IMG/VR virus record: IMGVR_UViG_3300042355_000294
Coordinates: 1-28,806 of that record
Direction: 5' to 3' (one strand)
DNA length: 28,806 nt
Source: a virus
Shown: in pieces, positions 6,862 through 13,310 of the stretch
Numbering within the stretch: position 1 is the first letter of the stretch
Layout: every line of letters begins with the position of its first letter
Notes under the pieces: model-generated
What the model was told of the DNA's origin: nothing
Seen by the model: only the letters and a program-made list of their open reading frames with translations
Databases searched by the model: none
Translations under genes and position numbers: made by a program

Positions 6862-7698
6862 TTAGATGATCGGGTAAATGTCGGTGTCGTACGGCGCGAA
6901 CGTCCAGGAGATGTTCTGCTCAACCATGTTGGTCTTGACGATCAGGCTCGACGAATAGTTGGTCTGCTTCCAGCCCCATACCGTGCCGGCGGGCGCTGCA
7001 GGCCTTCCGGTCCTTGGATCAATAGGAACTGAAGGCAGCATCGAGTAGACCGAAAAGGGAAGGTTCCATGAAACAATGAAGCTGGCCGGTGTGTAAACTG
7101 GCGGGATGCTCTGAGGCACCTGGGGAAGCCCTAGGCTGCCCGAGAACATGGCCACACGGCTTAGGCTAACACGTCCCACCGGGAAGGATTCTTCGCCGCG
7201 GCAGAGTTTCTGGAAAACCTTTCTAGCCAGCGGCAGGTTTGCCAATGGCGAGACGTCGGTAAGTTGTTGGCCGCTGGCTACAGCGTCCTCGATGGTTTTC
7301 TTGTAGAAGGCTGGGTCGCCTATCGACTGGGCCTCGTCGGCAACAGCAGGAAGCGCAAAAAGAGAGACGTCGAGATAGTCCGTCCGGAATTCATACCGGA
7401 TGTCCGGTGTCTCCTGGCCGGCGACTGGTACGATTGCGGCGTCTATCGGGTCGCCTGGGTCGGCTGTCGGGCCTGAGAAGATGACGGTGGCCGATGCGTA
7501 GGGGCCGTCCTCAATGGTGCTGTATTTGGCGCCGATGCTCGACCAGCCGAATGTGGCGGTTCGAATGGCGTCCTTGGTGCCGCGGTACTCAATGGTCCAC
7601 ACCGGGCCAGTGCCGGATCCGGTTTGATCGAATCGTCGGCTGACCTCGATGTACCCTGGGAAGTCCGACAGCTCGGTGGATTGTTGGATCGTTGCCAT
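6862..7698 (-). CDS. Tail protein downstream of tape measure, possible distal tail protein (278 aa)
   Basis: I do not recognise a named family. The 278-aa protein is beta-rich and soluble, with Trp-containing strands (VWTIEYRGTKDAIRTATFGW) near the N-terminus and a TNYSSSLIVKTNMVEQNISWTF-type end. The gene directly after the tape measure usually encodes the distal tail protein or hub, which is the basis of this call. The ATG at 7698 follows the tape-measure stop by one base and has AGGA five bases upstream, one of the few Shine-Dalgarno-like sites here. Confidence 0.6.
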   Translation of the reverse strand: MATIQQSTELSDFPGYIEVSRRFDQTGSGTGPVWTIEYRGTKDAIRTATFGWSSIGAKYSTIEDGPYASATVIFSGPTADPGDPIDAAIVPVAGQETPDIRYEFRTDYLDVSLFALPAVADEAQSIGDPAFYKKTIEDAVASGQQLTDVSPLANLPLARKVFQKLCRGEESFPVGRVSLSRVAMFSGSLGLPQVPQSIPPVYTPASFIVSWNLPFSVYSMLPSVPIDPRTGRPAAPAGTVWGWKQTNYSSSLIVKTNMVEQNISWTFAPYDTDIYPII

Positions 7699-7699
7699 G

Positions 7700-8794
7700 T
7701 TATTCCTGAACGGCGTCGGCTGTTCTCTTGGTGTTCTTGGCGATGTCCCGGATGTCTTGGGCTTGCGTCCTTACGTTGCCAAAGTAGCGGTCCATGTTCG
7801 ATTGAAAAGCGGTGAATCCACCAGTGCGGGCGAGTTGGTCGCCGGTGGCTGACGATACCATGACCGTCTTGAACTTCTCGCCTTCGGGTTCAATCTGGCT
7901 TTGGCGCCTTGCTTCAGCGCTTCGTTTCGCGGCTTCCTTCTTAGCTTGCTCGTCGATGTCTGTCTGCTCGTATGAAGTGACAAACGCCTGTTTAGCCTGA
8001 GAAAACATGTGCTTGATGTTGTCCATTGCCTTCAGCTCTTTGCCTCCTTCTGGAGTTGCGGAAGCTAGGAAAAAGGCTTGAACAGCAGAGGTGACATGCT
8101 CAATTCCATTCAGCATCGGTTGAATGATGCCTCCAATTACGGTTCCGATGCCTGCAGTGGTTTTTGCCTTTAGGATGTCCATTCTGTCGTTTGCGTCGTC
8201 CATTGCTGTGATGACCTCATTCGACATGATGACGCCAAGGCTCCGGGCTTGGTTTGCTGCTTCGGCCAGTCCTGTCGCCATGGCTGGAATTAATGCGCCT
8301 GCGCTTTTGCCTGCCAGCTCCCTGAATGGAGCAATTAAGTTTTGAGGGTTGGCATCTCCTTCAAATGCTCGGCCAATCTTCAGGAAGATGTCCTCAATCT
8401 TGGCCGTCTTAATCTCTTGTGCGGTGATTCCAAATCTGGCGAATGCATCAAGAAGGCCTTGATCTCCACCAAGCGCCTTTCCTCTTGCTATGGTAACCTT
8501 TTCAAGCGCCGCGGCAACCTCCTCAAGGCTAGCCCCTCCAAGATCCGCAGCAAACTTCATTTCCTGCAGAAACTCGGCAGAGACTCCTAACTGGTTGGAA
8601 AGATCCTGCAGCTTTCCGGCTGTCTCTATTGCTTGCATGCCGAACTGCGCCAATTTATCCACCGCAAAAATACCAGCCAGGGTGCCTGATATTTCACGTC
8701 CGACGCCTTTAGCCATCGACTGAGACCTCTTTAGGCCTGACTCGAAGTTGGTGCCATCGAGGCCGAGTTTGGCGAGTAGAGAGAAGATGGCCAT
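7700..8794 (-). CDS. Tail tape measure protein (364 aa)
   Basis: The N-terminus (MAIFSLLAKLGLDGTNFESGLKRSQS) is the usual opening of tape measure proteins. The body is long and helical, with hydrophobic patches around residues 210-235 (TTAGIGTVIGGIIQPML). The Ala/Lys/Gln-rich C-terminus looks like coiled coil. The protein sets tail length and enters the tube with the DNA. At 364 aa it is short for the family and implies a tail of roughly 50-60 nm by the usual 1.5 angstrom per residue rule. It follows the 187-aa gene in the chaperone position, with ATG after a TGATACC junction. Confidence 0.85.
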   Translation of the reverse strand: MAIFSLLAKLGLDGTNFESGLKRSQSMAKGVGREISGTLAGIFAVDKLAQFGMQAIETAGKLQDLSNQLGVSAEFLQEMKFAADLGGASLEEVAAALEKVTIARGKALGGDQGLLDAFARFGITAQEIKTAKIEDIFLKIGRAFEGDANPQNLIAPFRELAGKSAGALIPAMATGLAEAANQARSLGVIMSNEVITAMDDANDRMDILKAKTTAGIGTVIGGIIQPMLNGIEHVTSAVQAFFLASATPEGGKELKAMDNIKHMFSQAKQAFVTSYEQTDIDEQAKKEAAKRSAEARRQSQIEPEGEKFKTVMVSSATGDQLARTGGFTAFQSNMDRYFGNVRTQAQDIRDIAKNTKRTADAVQE

Positions 8795-8798
8795 GGTA

Positions 8799-9362
8799 TC
8801 AGTTCTTGATTGCTTCCTGCTGCTTCATCCAGCGCCACAAGGCTTCATCCTTCGGGCTCCACAGCTCGACGTCGCCATGGGTCTCTGCACGGGCCAAAAC
8901 AAGGCGCTCGGCATCACCGATAGGCATGGCCAGCACAGTGTCCTCCTCGAGGCCGATCTCGAGGCAGCAGGCCAGCATCCGCTCGGGCCAAGGCATCGAG
9001 AGCTGCCTGGAGCTGCCTTGCTTCATCAGGATTTCCGGCGCTGTCGACTGGCCGGCCATCCATTCGTTCCACTTGTCTAGCTCGGCATCGAATGACAGGC
9101 GCTTCACCTTCCATGACCAGGCCTTCAAGGCTAAGTTCCGGAGGGGCGAATAGATCGCCGCCAGCGACTCCTGGATGGGCTGTGAACAGATGAGCACCGC
9201 GGTCATAAGATCCGCGCGGCCGACGTGGCCACCGACAACCAGAGGCGAGCCGATGCGGTGAAGCACCAGTGAGTGCCCCACCGAATACGGCAACAGCCGG
9301 AGCCCCATTACCACCGGGCAGGGCTTGGTTGTCGCCGTCAGGATGTCGGCCAGTTGGCTCAC
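8799..9362 (-). CDS. Tail assembly protein in chaperone position (187 aa)
   Basis: The gene lies between tail tube and tape measure, where lambda-like phages encode the G/GT tail assembly chaperones. There is no room for a frameshifted extension: the tape measure starts four bases after the stop. The 187-aa product is helical in its second half (MPWPERMLACCLEIGLEEDTV, then LWRWMKQQEA). I do not recognise its family; a single-product chaperone is an inference from position. The start is GTG at 9362, overlapping the tail-tube stop as GTGA. Confidence 0.6.
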   Translation of the reverse strand: MSQLADILTATTKPCPVVMGLRLLPYSVGHSLVLHRIGSPLVVGGHVGRADLMTAVLICSQPIQESLAAIYSPLRNLALKAWSWKVKRLSFDAELDKWNEWMAGQSTAPEILMKQGSSRQLSMPWPERMLACCLEIGLEEDTVLAMPIGDAERLVLARAETHGDVELWSPKDEALWRWMKQQEAIKN

Positions 9363-9862
9363 AACGTGGTAGCGGCGCCGGTAATGGTCACACCCATGGC
9401 GGCGTAGCGCTTAAGAGTAATCGTGCCGGTGGCCTTGCCGGTGGCCGTGGTCTTAATAGAACCACCGCCGGCGTAGATCCATCGACCGCCAGGACCAGCA
9501 CCAGGAGTTCCAGGAGCGTTCAGGGCGTCCAAATAGCTTCCCACCTCAATCACCGGTGCGCCAGTGATAACGCAAGTGCCATTCACGTCGGGTAAGGCAG
9601 CCGAAAGCCGGGCGTTGGCCACGCTGGTCGCGTTGGCCGGTATGAAGTTGATGGTCAGGGTCAATCGGTTGTTGTAGCCGATGTGGCCGACAACCTCGCC
9701 GGAGCTGTTCCGAACCTCTTCGGTGTCGGCCTCGTGCGTGATGTCGTACGACTCCATATCGGGCGAAACGTACCCGGTGACAACGAGAGCGCCTGAGGCG
9801 TCGTAAAGTTCCATCGTCGCCGGTGAACCGAAAATGTATTTGCTGCCTTGAGTGTTAGCCAT
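9359..9862 (-). CDS. Probable major tail tube protein (167 aa)
   Basis: This 167-aa, beta-rich protein has the character of a tail tube subunit. It opens with a Ser/Gly segment and strands (TMELYDASGALVVTGYVSPDMESYDITHEADTEEVR shortened here to residues about 15-50), has an NNRLTLTINFIP strand in the middle and a Gly-rich loop. Its position after the tail terminator candidate and before the chaperone and tape measure fits the siphovirus order. The leader TAACCCAAACCACAC before the ATG is C/A-rich without Shine-Dalgarno, as expected for a highly expressed gene in this genome. Confidence 0.75.
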   Translation of the reverse strand: MANTQGSKYIFGSPATMELYDASGALVVTGYVSPDMESYDITHEADTEEVRNSSGEVVGHIGYNNRLTLTINFIPANATSVANARLSAALPDVNGTCVITGAPVIEVGSYLDALNAPGTPGAGPGGRWIYAGGGSIKTTATGKATGTITLKRYAAMGVTITGAATTL

Positions 9863-9874
9863 GTGTGGTTTGGG

Positions 9875-10357
9875 TTAGAGGGTTGCCGAACAGTAAAGAG
9901 TGAAGGTCCTGGTGAACGTCCTGGACCGATTAGAGATTGAGGCCGCCCCAAAGTCTAGAGGGGCTGCGAATTGCGCCGTAAACGGGCCGCTGGCGTCGTT
10001 TGATGGAGCATCCAAGGCGGAGGCCCCGGCGTCGTCAAAGAGCGGCAGGATCCGATTGTCGAGCACCTGCACGGTGGTCAGCACATCAGCCTCGTCGGTA
10101 TCGTCGGCAGATAGCTGAAGTTCGACGGAAACCTCAACCTCGTTTGTGAGGTCGACACGTTGAACAGGCCGGGCCGAGTTGGTCGAGACAACCAGCCTCG
10201 GGAAGTTGGGCATGACGTCCTCGAGGTCCGGGTCGTCGTACAGGCCGCGGCTGTAGGACGTCAAGCAGGTCGGCGTGCCGGCCCCGGAGCCTGACCAGTC
10301 GGCGGCTGCCAGGTAGTCTGCTACGGCCTTCTCTGCTCTGAGTGCGACGGCGTTCAT
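9875..10357 (-). CDS. Probable tail terminator protein (160 aa)
   Basis: The protein (160 aa) starts with a helix (MNAVALRAEKAVADYLAAAD) followed by a beta-rich body (PRLVVSTNSA, VEVSVELQLSADD, RTFTRTFTLYC). This is the organisation of lambda gpU-type tail terminators, which cap the tail tube and join it to the head. It lies immediately before the tube gene. ATG at 10357 overlaps the upstream stop as ATGA. Function is inferred from layout and order, not from a specific signature. Confidence 0.6.
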   Translation of the reverse strand: MNAVALRAEKAVADYLAAADWSGSGAGTPTCLTSYSRGLYDDPDLEDVMPNFPRLVVSTNSARPVQRVDLTNEVEVSVELQLSADDTDEADVLTTVQVLDNRILPLFDDAGASALDAPSNDASGPFTAQFAAPLDFGAASISNRSRTFTRTFTLYCSATL

Positions 10358-11151
10358 TTGATGTCTATGCCATTGTTGACCAGCTCGTCGGCGTTAATCA
10401 ATAGCGCCTCGGCCATGTGGGCCTCGAGCTCTGCACGCTCATCGTCCAAAGCCTTTTGCATTGCCGGGTTGTAGATTCCGGAAACTCGGTTGTATTGGTT
10501 GTCGGCGATGCCTGTCCGCATTGAGACGAAGGCGGTCGGGTTCCATCCAGGGACGGCTTGAACACCTTTTGCCACCGTCCCCTTGTGGACAGCCACGTTT
10601 TCCTGTGGAAGGCCGTACTGGTTCGCCATGGCAAGCAACGCCTTGTTAGTCGGTGGCACACGCTTGGCGGTCGAAGGCTTCTTGAGCTTCTTGCGTTTGG
10701 CCGACTCGAACTGGGCAAAGCCCCGGTTGTAAATCCGGATCGACTTCACCACGGCAGACCGGAGGTAGCCGACCGAGCCCAAGGCTTTCCGCATCAGCTC
10801 CGAGGCGGCGTCTTTCATTCGCTCGCCGTACAGGCCCCGGCCGCCTTGCTTCTGGTTGCGCGCTTGGGCGATCAGATGCACCCGGCGAAAGATCCGGCTG
10901 CGACCGACTTTCTTGCCGGTCTTGCGGTCCTTGCGGTTGATGTTGCCAAGAGGTGCCCCGAGGTAGTCAGCAATGCGGCGCCGTTCTTGCCCCGGGCTCT
11001 TAGGCGGCACCAGGACGAACAGCCGAACCATTAGGAAGAAAAACCGGCTGTTGATCGCTTTATGCAGGTCTCGCTTCGTTGACAGCAGATACTGCTTCAT
11101 GGCCGCGTCAAAACGGCTTGTGTCGACGTCCATGTAGACAGCCGGCCTCAT
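10354..11151 (-). CDS. Head-tail or tail completion protein, gp10/gpZ-like position (265 aa)
   Basis: This 265-aa, very basic protein opens with MDVDTSRFDAAMKQYLLSTKRDLHKAINSR, which resembles HK97 gp10-like tail completion proteins that begin with such helices. It contains Lys/Arg-rich stretches (KRKKLKKPSTAKR). ATG at 11151 was chosen because it overlaps the previous stop as ATGA; a second ATG six codons on is possible. The gene lies between the connector candidate and tail terminator. It is longer than a typical gp10, so the assignment is tentative. Confidence 0.55.
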   Translation of the reverse strand: MRPAVYMDVDTSRFDAAMKQYLLSTKRDLHKAINSRFFFLMVRLFVLVPPKSPGQERRRIADYLGAPLGNINRKDRKTGKKVGRSRIFRRVHLIAQARNQKQGGRGLYGERMKDAASELMRKALGSVGYLRSAVVKSIRIYNRGFAQFESAKRKKLKKPSTAKRVPPTNKALLAMANQYGLPQENVAVHKGTVAKGVQAVPGWNPTAFVSMRTGIADNQYNRVSGIYNPAMQKALDDERAELEAHMAEALLINADELVNNGIDIK

Positions 11152-11603
11152 TTGGTCTTGGCCCCCAGGTCGAGGCTGTAGTAGGCACCGGAGGCATCCA
11201 CACGGCAGGATAGGATCCGGAGGGTCCGGCCTTGGTACACCAGCGTGCGCCCGACCACCGGCCGAGGTTTGCAAAAGGTCAGCGCGATGCGGTCGGTGTT
11301 CTCCTGGAGGATGAATAGGCCGTCCTCTTTGAGCAGCCTGGAGAATGTGGTCCCCTGGTCGAGCGTGTAGAGCGTCGAGTCCATCGAGACCAGGGTGCTG
11401 TCGCAGGTCTTCCAGTCGGAGAACATGACCAGGATCCGGGAGGTCACATTGTCCTGGAACCCACCGGCCACCGGGTTGTTGGCGTCGGTGACGGCTGCCG
11501 GGATGCACCGGATCGACGTCCCCTCCCAGATGAACATGGGCGCCCCCAGCATCTGCTGGAGCACCGCCATGCCCTGCTGGAGACTGGATCCGATGGTGGT
11601 CAT
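11148..11603 (-). CDS. Probable head-tail connector protein (151 aa)
   Basis: This 151-aa protein has a helical opening (MTTIGSSLQQGMAVLQQMLGA) and a beta-rich remainder ending RILSCRVDASGAYYSLDLGAKTK. It directly precedes the tail completion and terminator candidates, the place of head-tail adaptor or stopper proteins. I cannot match it to a named family. The ATG follows the TAA of the 166-aa gene with no spacer. Confidence 0.5.
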   Translation of the reverse strand: MTTIGSSLQQGMAVLQQMLGAPMFIWEGTSIRCIPAAVTDANNPVAGGFQDNVTSRILVMFSDWKTCDSTLVSMDSTLYTLDQGTTFSRLLKEDGLFILQENTDRIALTFCKPRPVVGRTLVYQGRTLRILSCRVDASGAYYSLDLGAKTK

Positions 11604-12104
11604 TTAGGCGGTGAAGTAAGTGCCAGAGACTATTAGGCGGCTGGTGGCATGGAGATGGGGGGCTAGGCTATCGGCTGCTCCGGTCTCGAAGTGCGACAGC
11701 TCAAGGTAGCTGGTGCCGGCGATTAGCCTGGCGATGATTGCAGTCTTGGCCTGGTTGGGGGCATTGGTCAGCCACACCGCGGCGGCGGCCTCGTAGGTCA
11801 CGGCATCAGGCAGCGACAGCCGGAGGTTGCCTGTGGCGGATCCGGTCACCGAGTTGACGGTGACGTCCGCGGTGAATGTGGTCACGCATCCGATGGTGGT
11901 GTGTCGGGCGGTGTTGGTGGTGATGCTGAAGGTGCGGCCACCGCCGGAGTCGATGAGGGTCGGCACCCAGGTCGTCGGTGTAACCAGCGGCAGGGCGGCA
12001 TACAGCTCGTCGAAGTTGTCGTTTATCTTCTCGCCGGCGCCGCGGAGGGTGTCCCCGGTGTTGTCGTTGGCGATGGTGCCGATGTTGATCGTTTGCTGGG
12101 CCAT
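11604..12104 (-). CDS. Fibre-like virion protein with NTGDTLRxAxEKINDNFxEL motif (166 aa)
   Basis: Residues about 4-36 (INIGTIANDNTGDTLRG, then AGEKINDNFDELYAALP) form a motif often seen at the N-terminus of phage tail spikes and fibres, probably a virion-binding element. The remainder is a compact beta domain ending SGTYFTA, short for a fibre. It may be a head or neck fibre, a collar protein or an adaptor for the S74 fibre. Its place between the lysis-like genes and the connector is unusual. The start follows a TGATATG stop/start junction. Confidence 0.65.
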   Translation of the reverse strand: MAQQTINIGTIANDNTGDTLRGAGEKINDNFDELYAALPLVTPTTWVPTLIDSGGGRTFSITTNTARHTTIGCVTTFTADVTVNSVTGSATGNLRLSLPDAVTYEAAAAVWLTNAPNQAKTAIIARLIAGTSYLELSHFETGAADSLAPHLHATSRLIVSGTYFTA

Positions 12105-12105
12105 A

Positions 12106-12324
12106 TCAGTTCTTAGGCAGGACGTACCAGCCGGCAGGCAGCGTCACCTTGGACGGCCCCACCAGCTTCTTGTTTGCATCGAAAGCGTACACACTGGCCT
12201 TCACCGGTTTGGCCAGCATCACCGGGTCACCGTGCGGGACCATCACCACCTTGGTCTGGCAGCCCAGGCAGGTCAGCAACACGGCCAGCCAGGTCAGCCT
12301 TGAGATCTTCGGGTGCTTTTCCAT
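12106..12324 (-). CDS. Small lipoprotein, candidate outer-membrane spanin (Rz1-like, 72 aa)
   Basis: The N-terminus has a basic start (MEKHPKISR), a hydrophobic stretch (LTWLAVLLTCLG) and a Cys at 20 (CLGC), resembling a lipoprotein signal, though the -3 residue is Cys rather than Leu. The mature part is about 52 aa and ends GWYVLPKN. The start codon lies inside the 56-aa gene 12227-12397 in another frame, the arrangement of Rz/Rz1 spanin genes. With two membrane proteins immediately upstream, a lysis role is a reasonable inference. A different envelope role cannot be excluded. Confidence 0.65.
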   Translation of the reverse strand: MEKHPKISRLTWLAVLLTCLGCQTKVVMVPHGDPVMLAKPVKASVYAFDANKKLVGPSKVTLPAGWYVLPKN

Positions 12325-12397
12325 GTTGGATGTCGGCGGGTGGTGTTTCACGGATCCAGTCGAGGAAGGCCAGGACAATCTGGTAAACCCAGTTCAT
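12227..12397 (-). CDS. Small overlapping membrane-type protein (56 aa), candidate inner spanin or lysis accessory
   Basis: This 56-aa reading frame opens MNWVYQIVLAFLDWIRETPP, a short hydrophobic N-terminus, then a charged helix (APEDLKADLAGRVADL) and a Pro/Gly end. Its ATG at 12397 overlaps the stop of the 60-aa membrane gene (12394-12396) as ATGA, the same coupling used throughout this genome, which argues that it is real. It fills what would otherwise be a 69-bp gap. The lipoprotein gene starts inside it out of frame. It is much shorter than classical Rz, and the hydrophobic stretch is only about 13 residues, so the spanin role is uncertain. Confidence 0.5.
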   Translation of the reverse strand: MNWVYQIVLAFLDWIRETPPADIQHGKAPEDLKADLAGRVADLPGLPDQGGDGPAR

Positions 12398-12576
12398 TCC
12401 GGTTTCTTCTCGGCGTCCTTAGCCATTACCAAGCCGATGCCGGCAGAGATGGCAGCAATGGTGGCAGCCGGGTCGACCGAGGTGGTCGGGTCGCCGTCGA
12501 AGATGGCCTTCAAGGCCCCACCGACTGCGACGAGGATAGCTCCGATACCGGCGAGAGTTGTCTTGGTGTTTTTCAT
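12394..12576 (-). CDS. Small two-helix membrane protein, candidate holin (60 aa)
   Basis: This 60-aa protein has two hydrophobic segments: residues about 7-26 (TLAGIGAILVAVGGALKAIF) and about 37-52 (AATIAAISAGIGLVMA), with a short acidic loop and a charged tail (KDAEKKPE). That is the shape of small class II holins. ATG at 12576 overlaps the stop of the preceding membrane gene as ATGA. Together with the next gene it could form a holin/antiholin pair. Confidence 0.6.
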   Translation of the reverse strand: MKNTKTTLAGIGAILVAVGGALKAIFDGDPTTSVDPAATIAAISAGIGLVMAKDAEKKPE

Positions 12577-12749
12577 TTCTTAATTGCTTTGTAGAGGGCA
12601 ACACAGGCCGCAAGGAGGCCAACCACGGCGGAGATCAATCGGATTTGGTCGGTGAGCTGGGGAAGCATTGAAGCTGCCGTCGCTGCCGCCGCGGTGATCA
12701 GTGAGAGCGCCAGTCCATTCGTTCCACCGCCGTGGTTGGTTGCGTCCAT
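12573..12749 (-). CDS. Small membrane protein, candidate holin/antiholin partner (58 aa)
   Basis: This protein has a Gly-rich polar N-terminus (MDATNHGGGTNG), then hydrophobic stretches at about 13-30 (LALSLITAAAATAASMLP) and 35-53 (LISAVVGLLAACVALYK), and a basic end (AIKK). It is similar in size and topology to the following gene but not obviously homologous. The start ATG at 12749 sits one base after the TAA of the 50-aa gene (TAACATG). Which of the two proteins is the pore-former cannot be judged from sequence. Confidence 0.6.
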   Translation of the reverse strand: MDATNHGGGTNGLALSLITAAAATAASMLPQLTDQIRLISAVVGLLAACVALYKAIKK

Positions 12750-12750
12750 G

Positions 12751-12903
12751 TTACTCGGGTTTGTGTTGCGCGGCTGCGGTTTCGAGGATTTCAACGAGCG
12801 GCAGTCCGACCTTCATGTTTTGGACGTTGCCGGCCTTCATACCAATGACCAGCAGTTCATAGAGCTGGTTGAATTGCTGCGGAGTCAGTTCGATCTTGAT
12901 CAT
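12751..12903 (-). CDS. Small helical protein (50 aa)
   Basis: This 50-aa acidic helical protein (MIKIELTPQQFNQLYELLVIGM, then LPLVEILETAAAQ) has no recognised family. It has no membrane segment. The start is at a TGATATG junction with the previous gene and the end is one base before the next ATG, so it belongs to the same message. Longer in-frame versions would overlap the 134-aa gene heavily and are unlikely. Confidence 0.55.
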   Translation of the reverse strand: MIKIELTPQQFNQLYELLVIGMKAGNVQNMKVGLPLVEILETAAAQHKPE

Positions 12904-12904
12904 A

Positions 12905-13309
12905 TCAGGCGGCAGTGTCGGAAGCGACGGGCTCCTCCGCAACCAAAACCGGCTCCACCTGCGGCAACATCGGAGGAACGATTTCAACCGGCGGTAACCA
13001 CGGCAGCGGCGGAGCGATGATCGGCGGGTTGATCTGGTTCTCGATCTGCAACGAGACGTTCGCCTCAATCGCCGCTTGATCGACTCCATTGGCGTAGCAC
13101 CAGCCGAGGACTTGTTCTTCAGTCAAATCTTCGTACGGCGTGAAGTTACCACTCGGCGGAGCGAACGAGCAGGAGCCGTAGCAAGTTCCGCTGTACTGAT
13201 CCTGCGAGCCGTTGCATCGCCAATCGGCGGTGATGACGACATCGGTGAGAGTGCCTTCGGTCGGCTTAACGAGAAGGCGTTCGATGATCCAGTTGATGGA
13301 GATGTTCAT
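12905..13309 (-). CDS. DUF7936-like protein (134 aa)
   Basis: The sequence has the pattern I associate with the DUF7936-type phage proteins: an opening strand set (TLTDVVITADWRCNG), a Tyr/Cys/Ser-rich YGSCSF segment, a FTPYEDLTEEQVLGWCYANGVD block and an INPPIIAPPLPW stretch. A Pro/Val-rich C-terminus follows. The function of this family is unknown; members sit among structural genes of many phages, often near fibres. The ATG follows a TAATATG junction with the fibre gene. Confidence 0.65.
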   Translation of the reverse strand: MNISINWIIERLLVKPTEGTLTDVVITADWRCNGSQDQYSGTCYGSCSFAPPSGNFTPYEDLTEEQVLGWCYANGVDQAAIEANVSLQIENQINPPIIAPPLPWLPPVEIVPPMLPQVEPVLVAEEPVASDTAA

Positions 13310-13310
13310 A

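Noticed and set aside
8799-9362. Programmed frameshift in the tail chaperone position
   Set aside because: The tape measure starts four bases after the stop, so no extension frame exists, and no obvious slippery run was seen.
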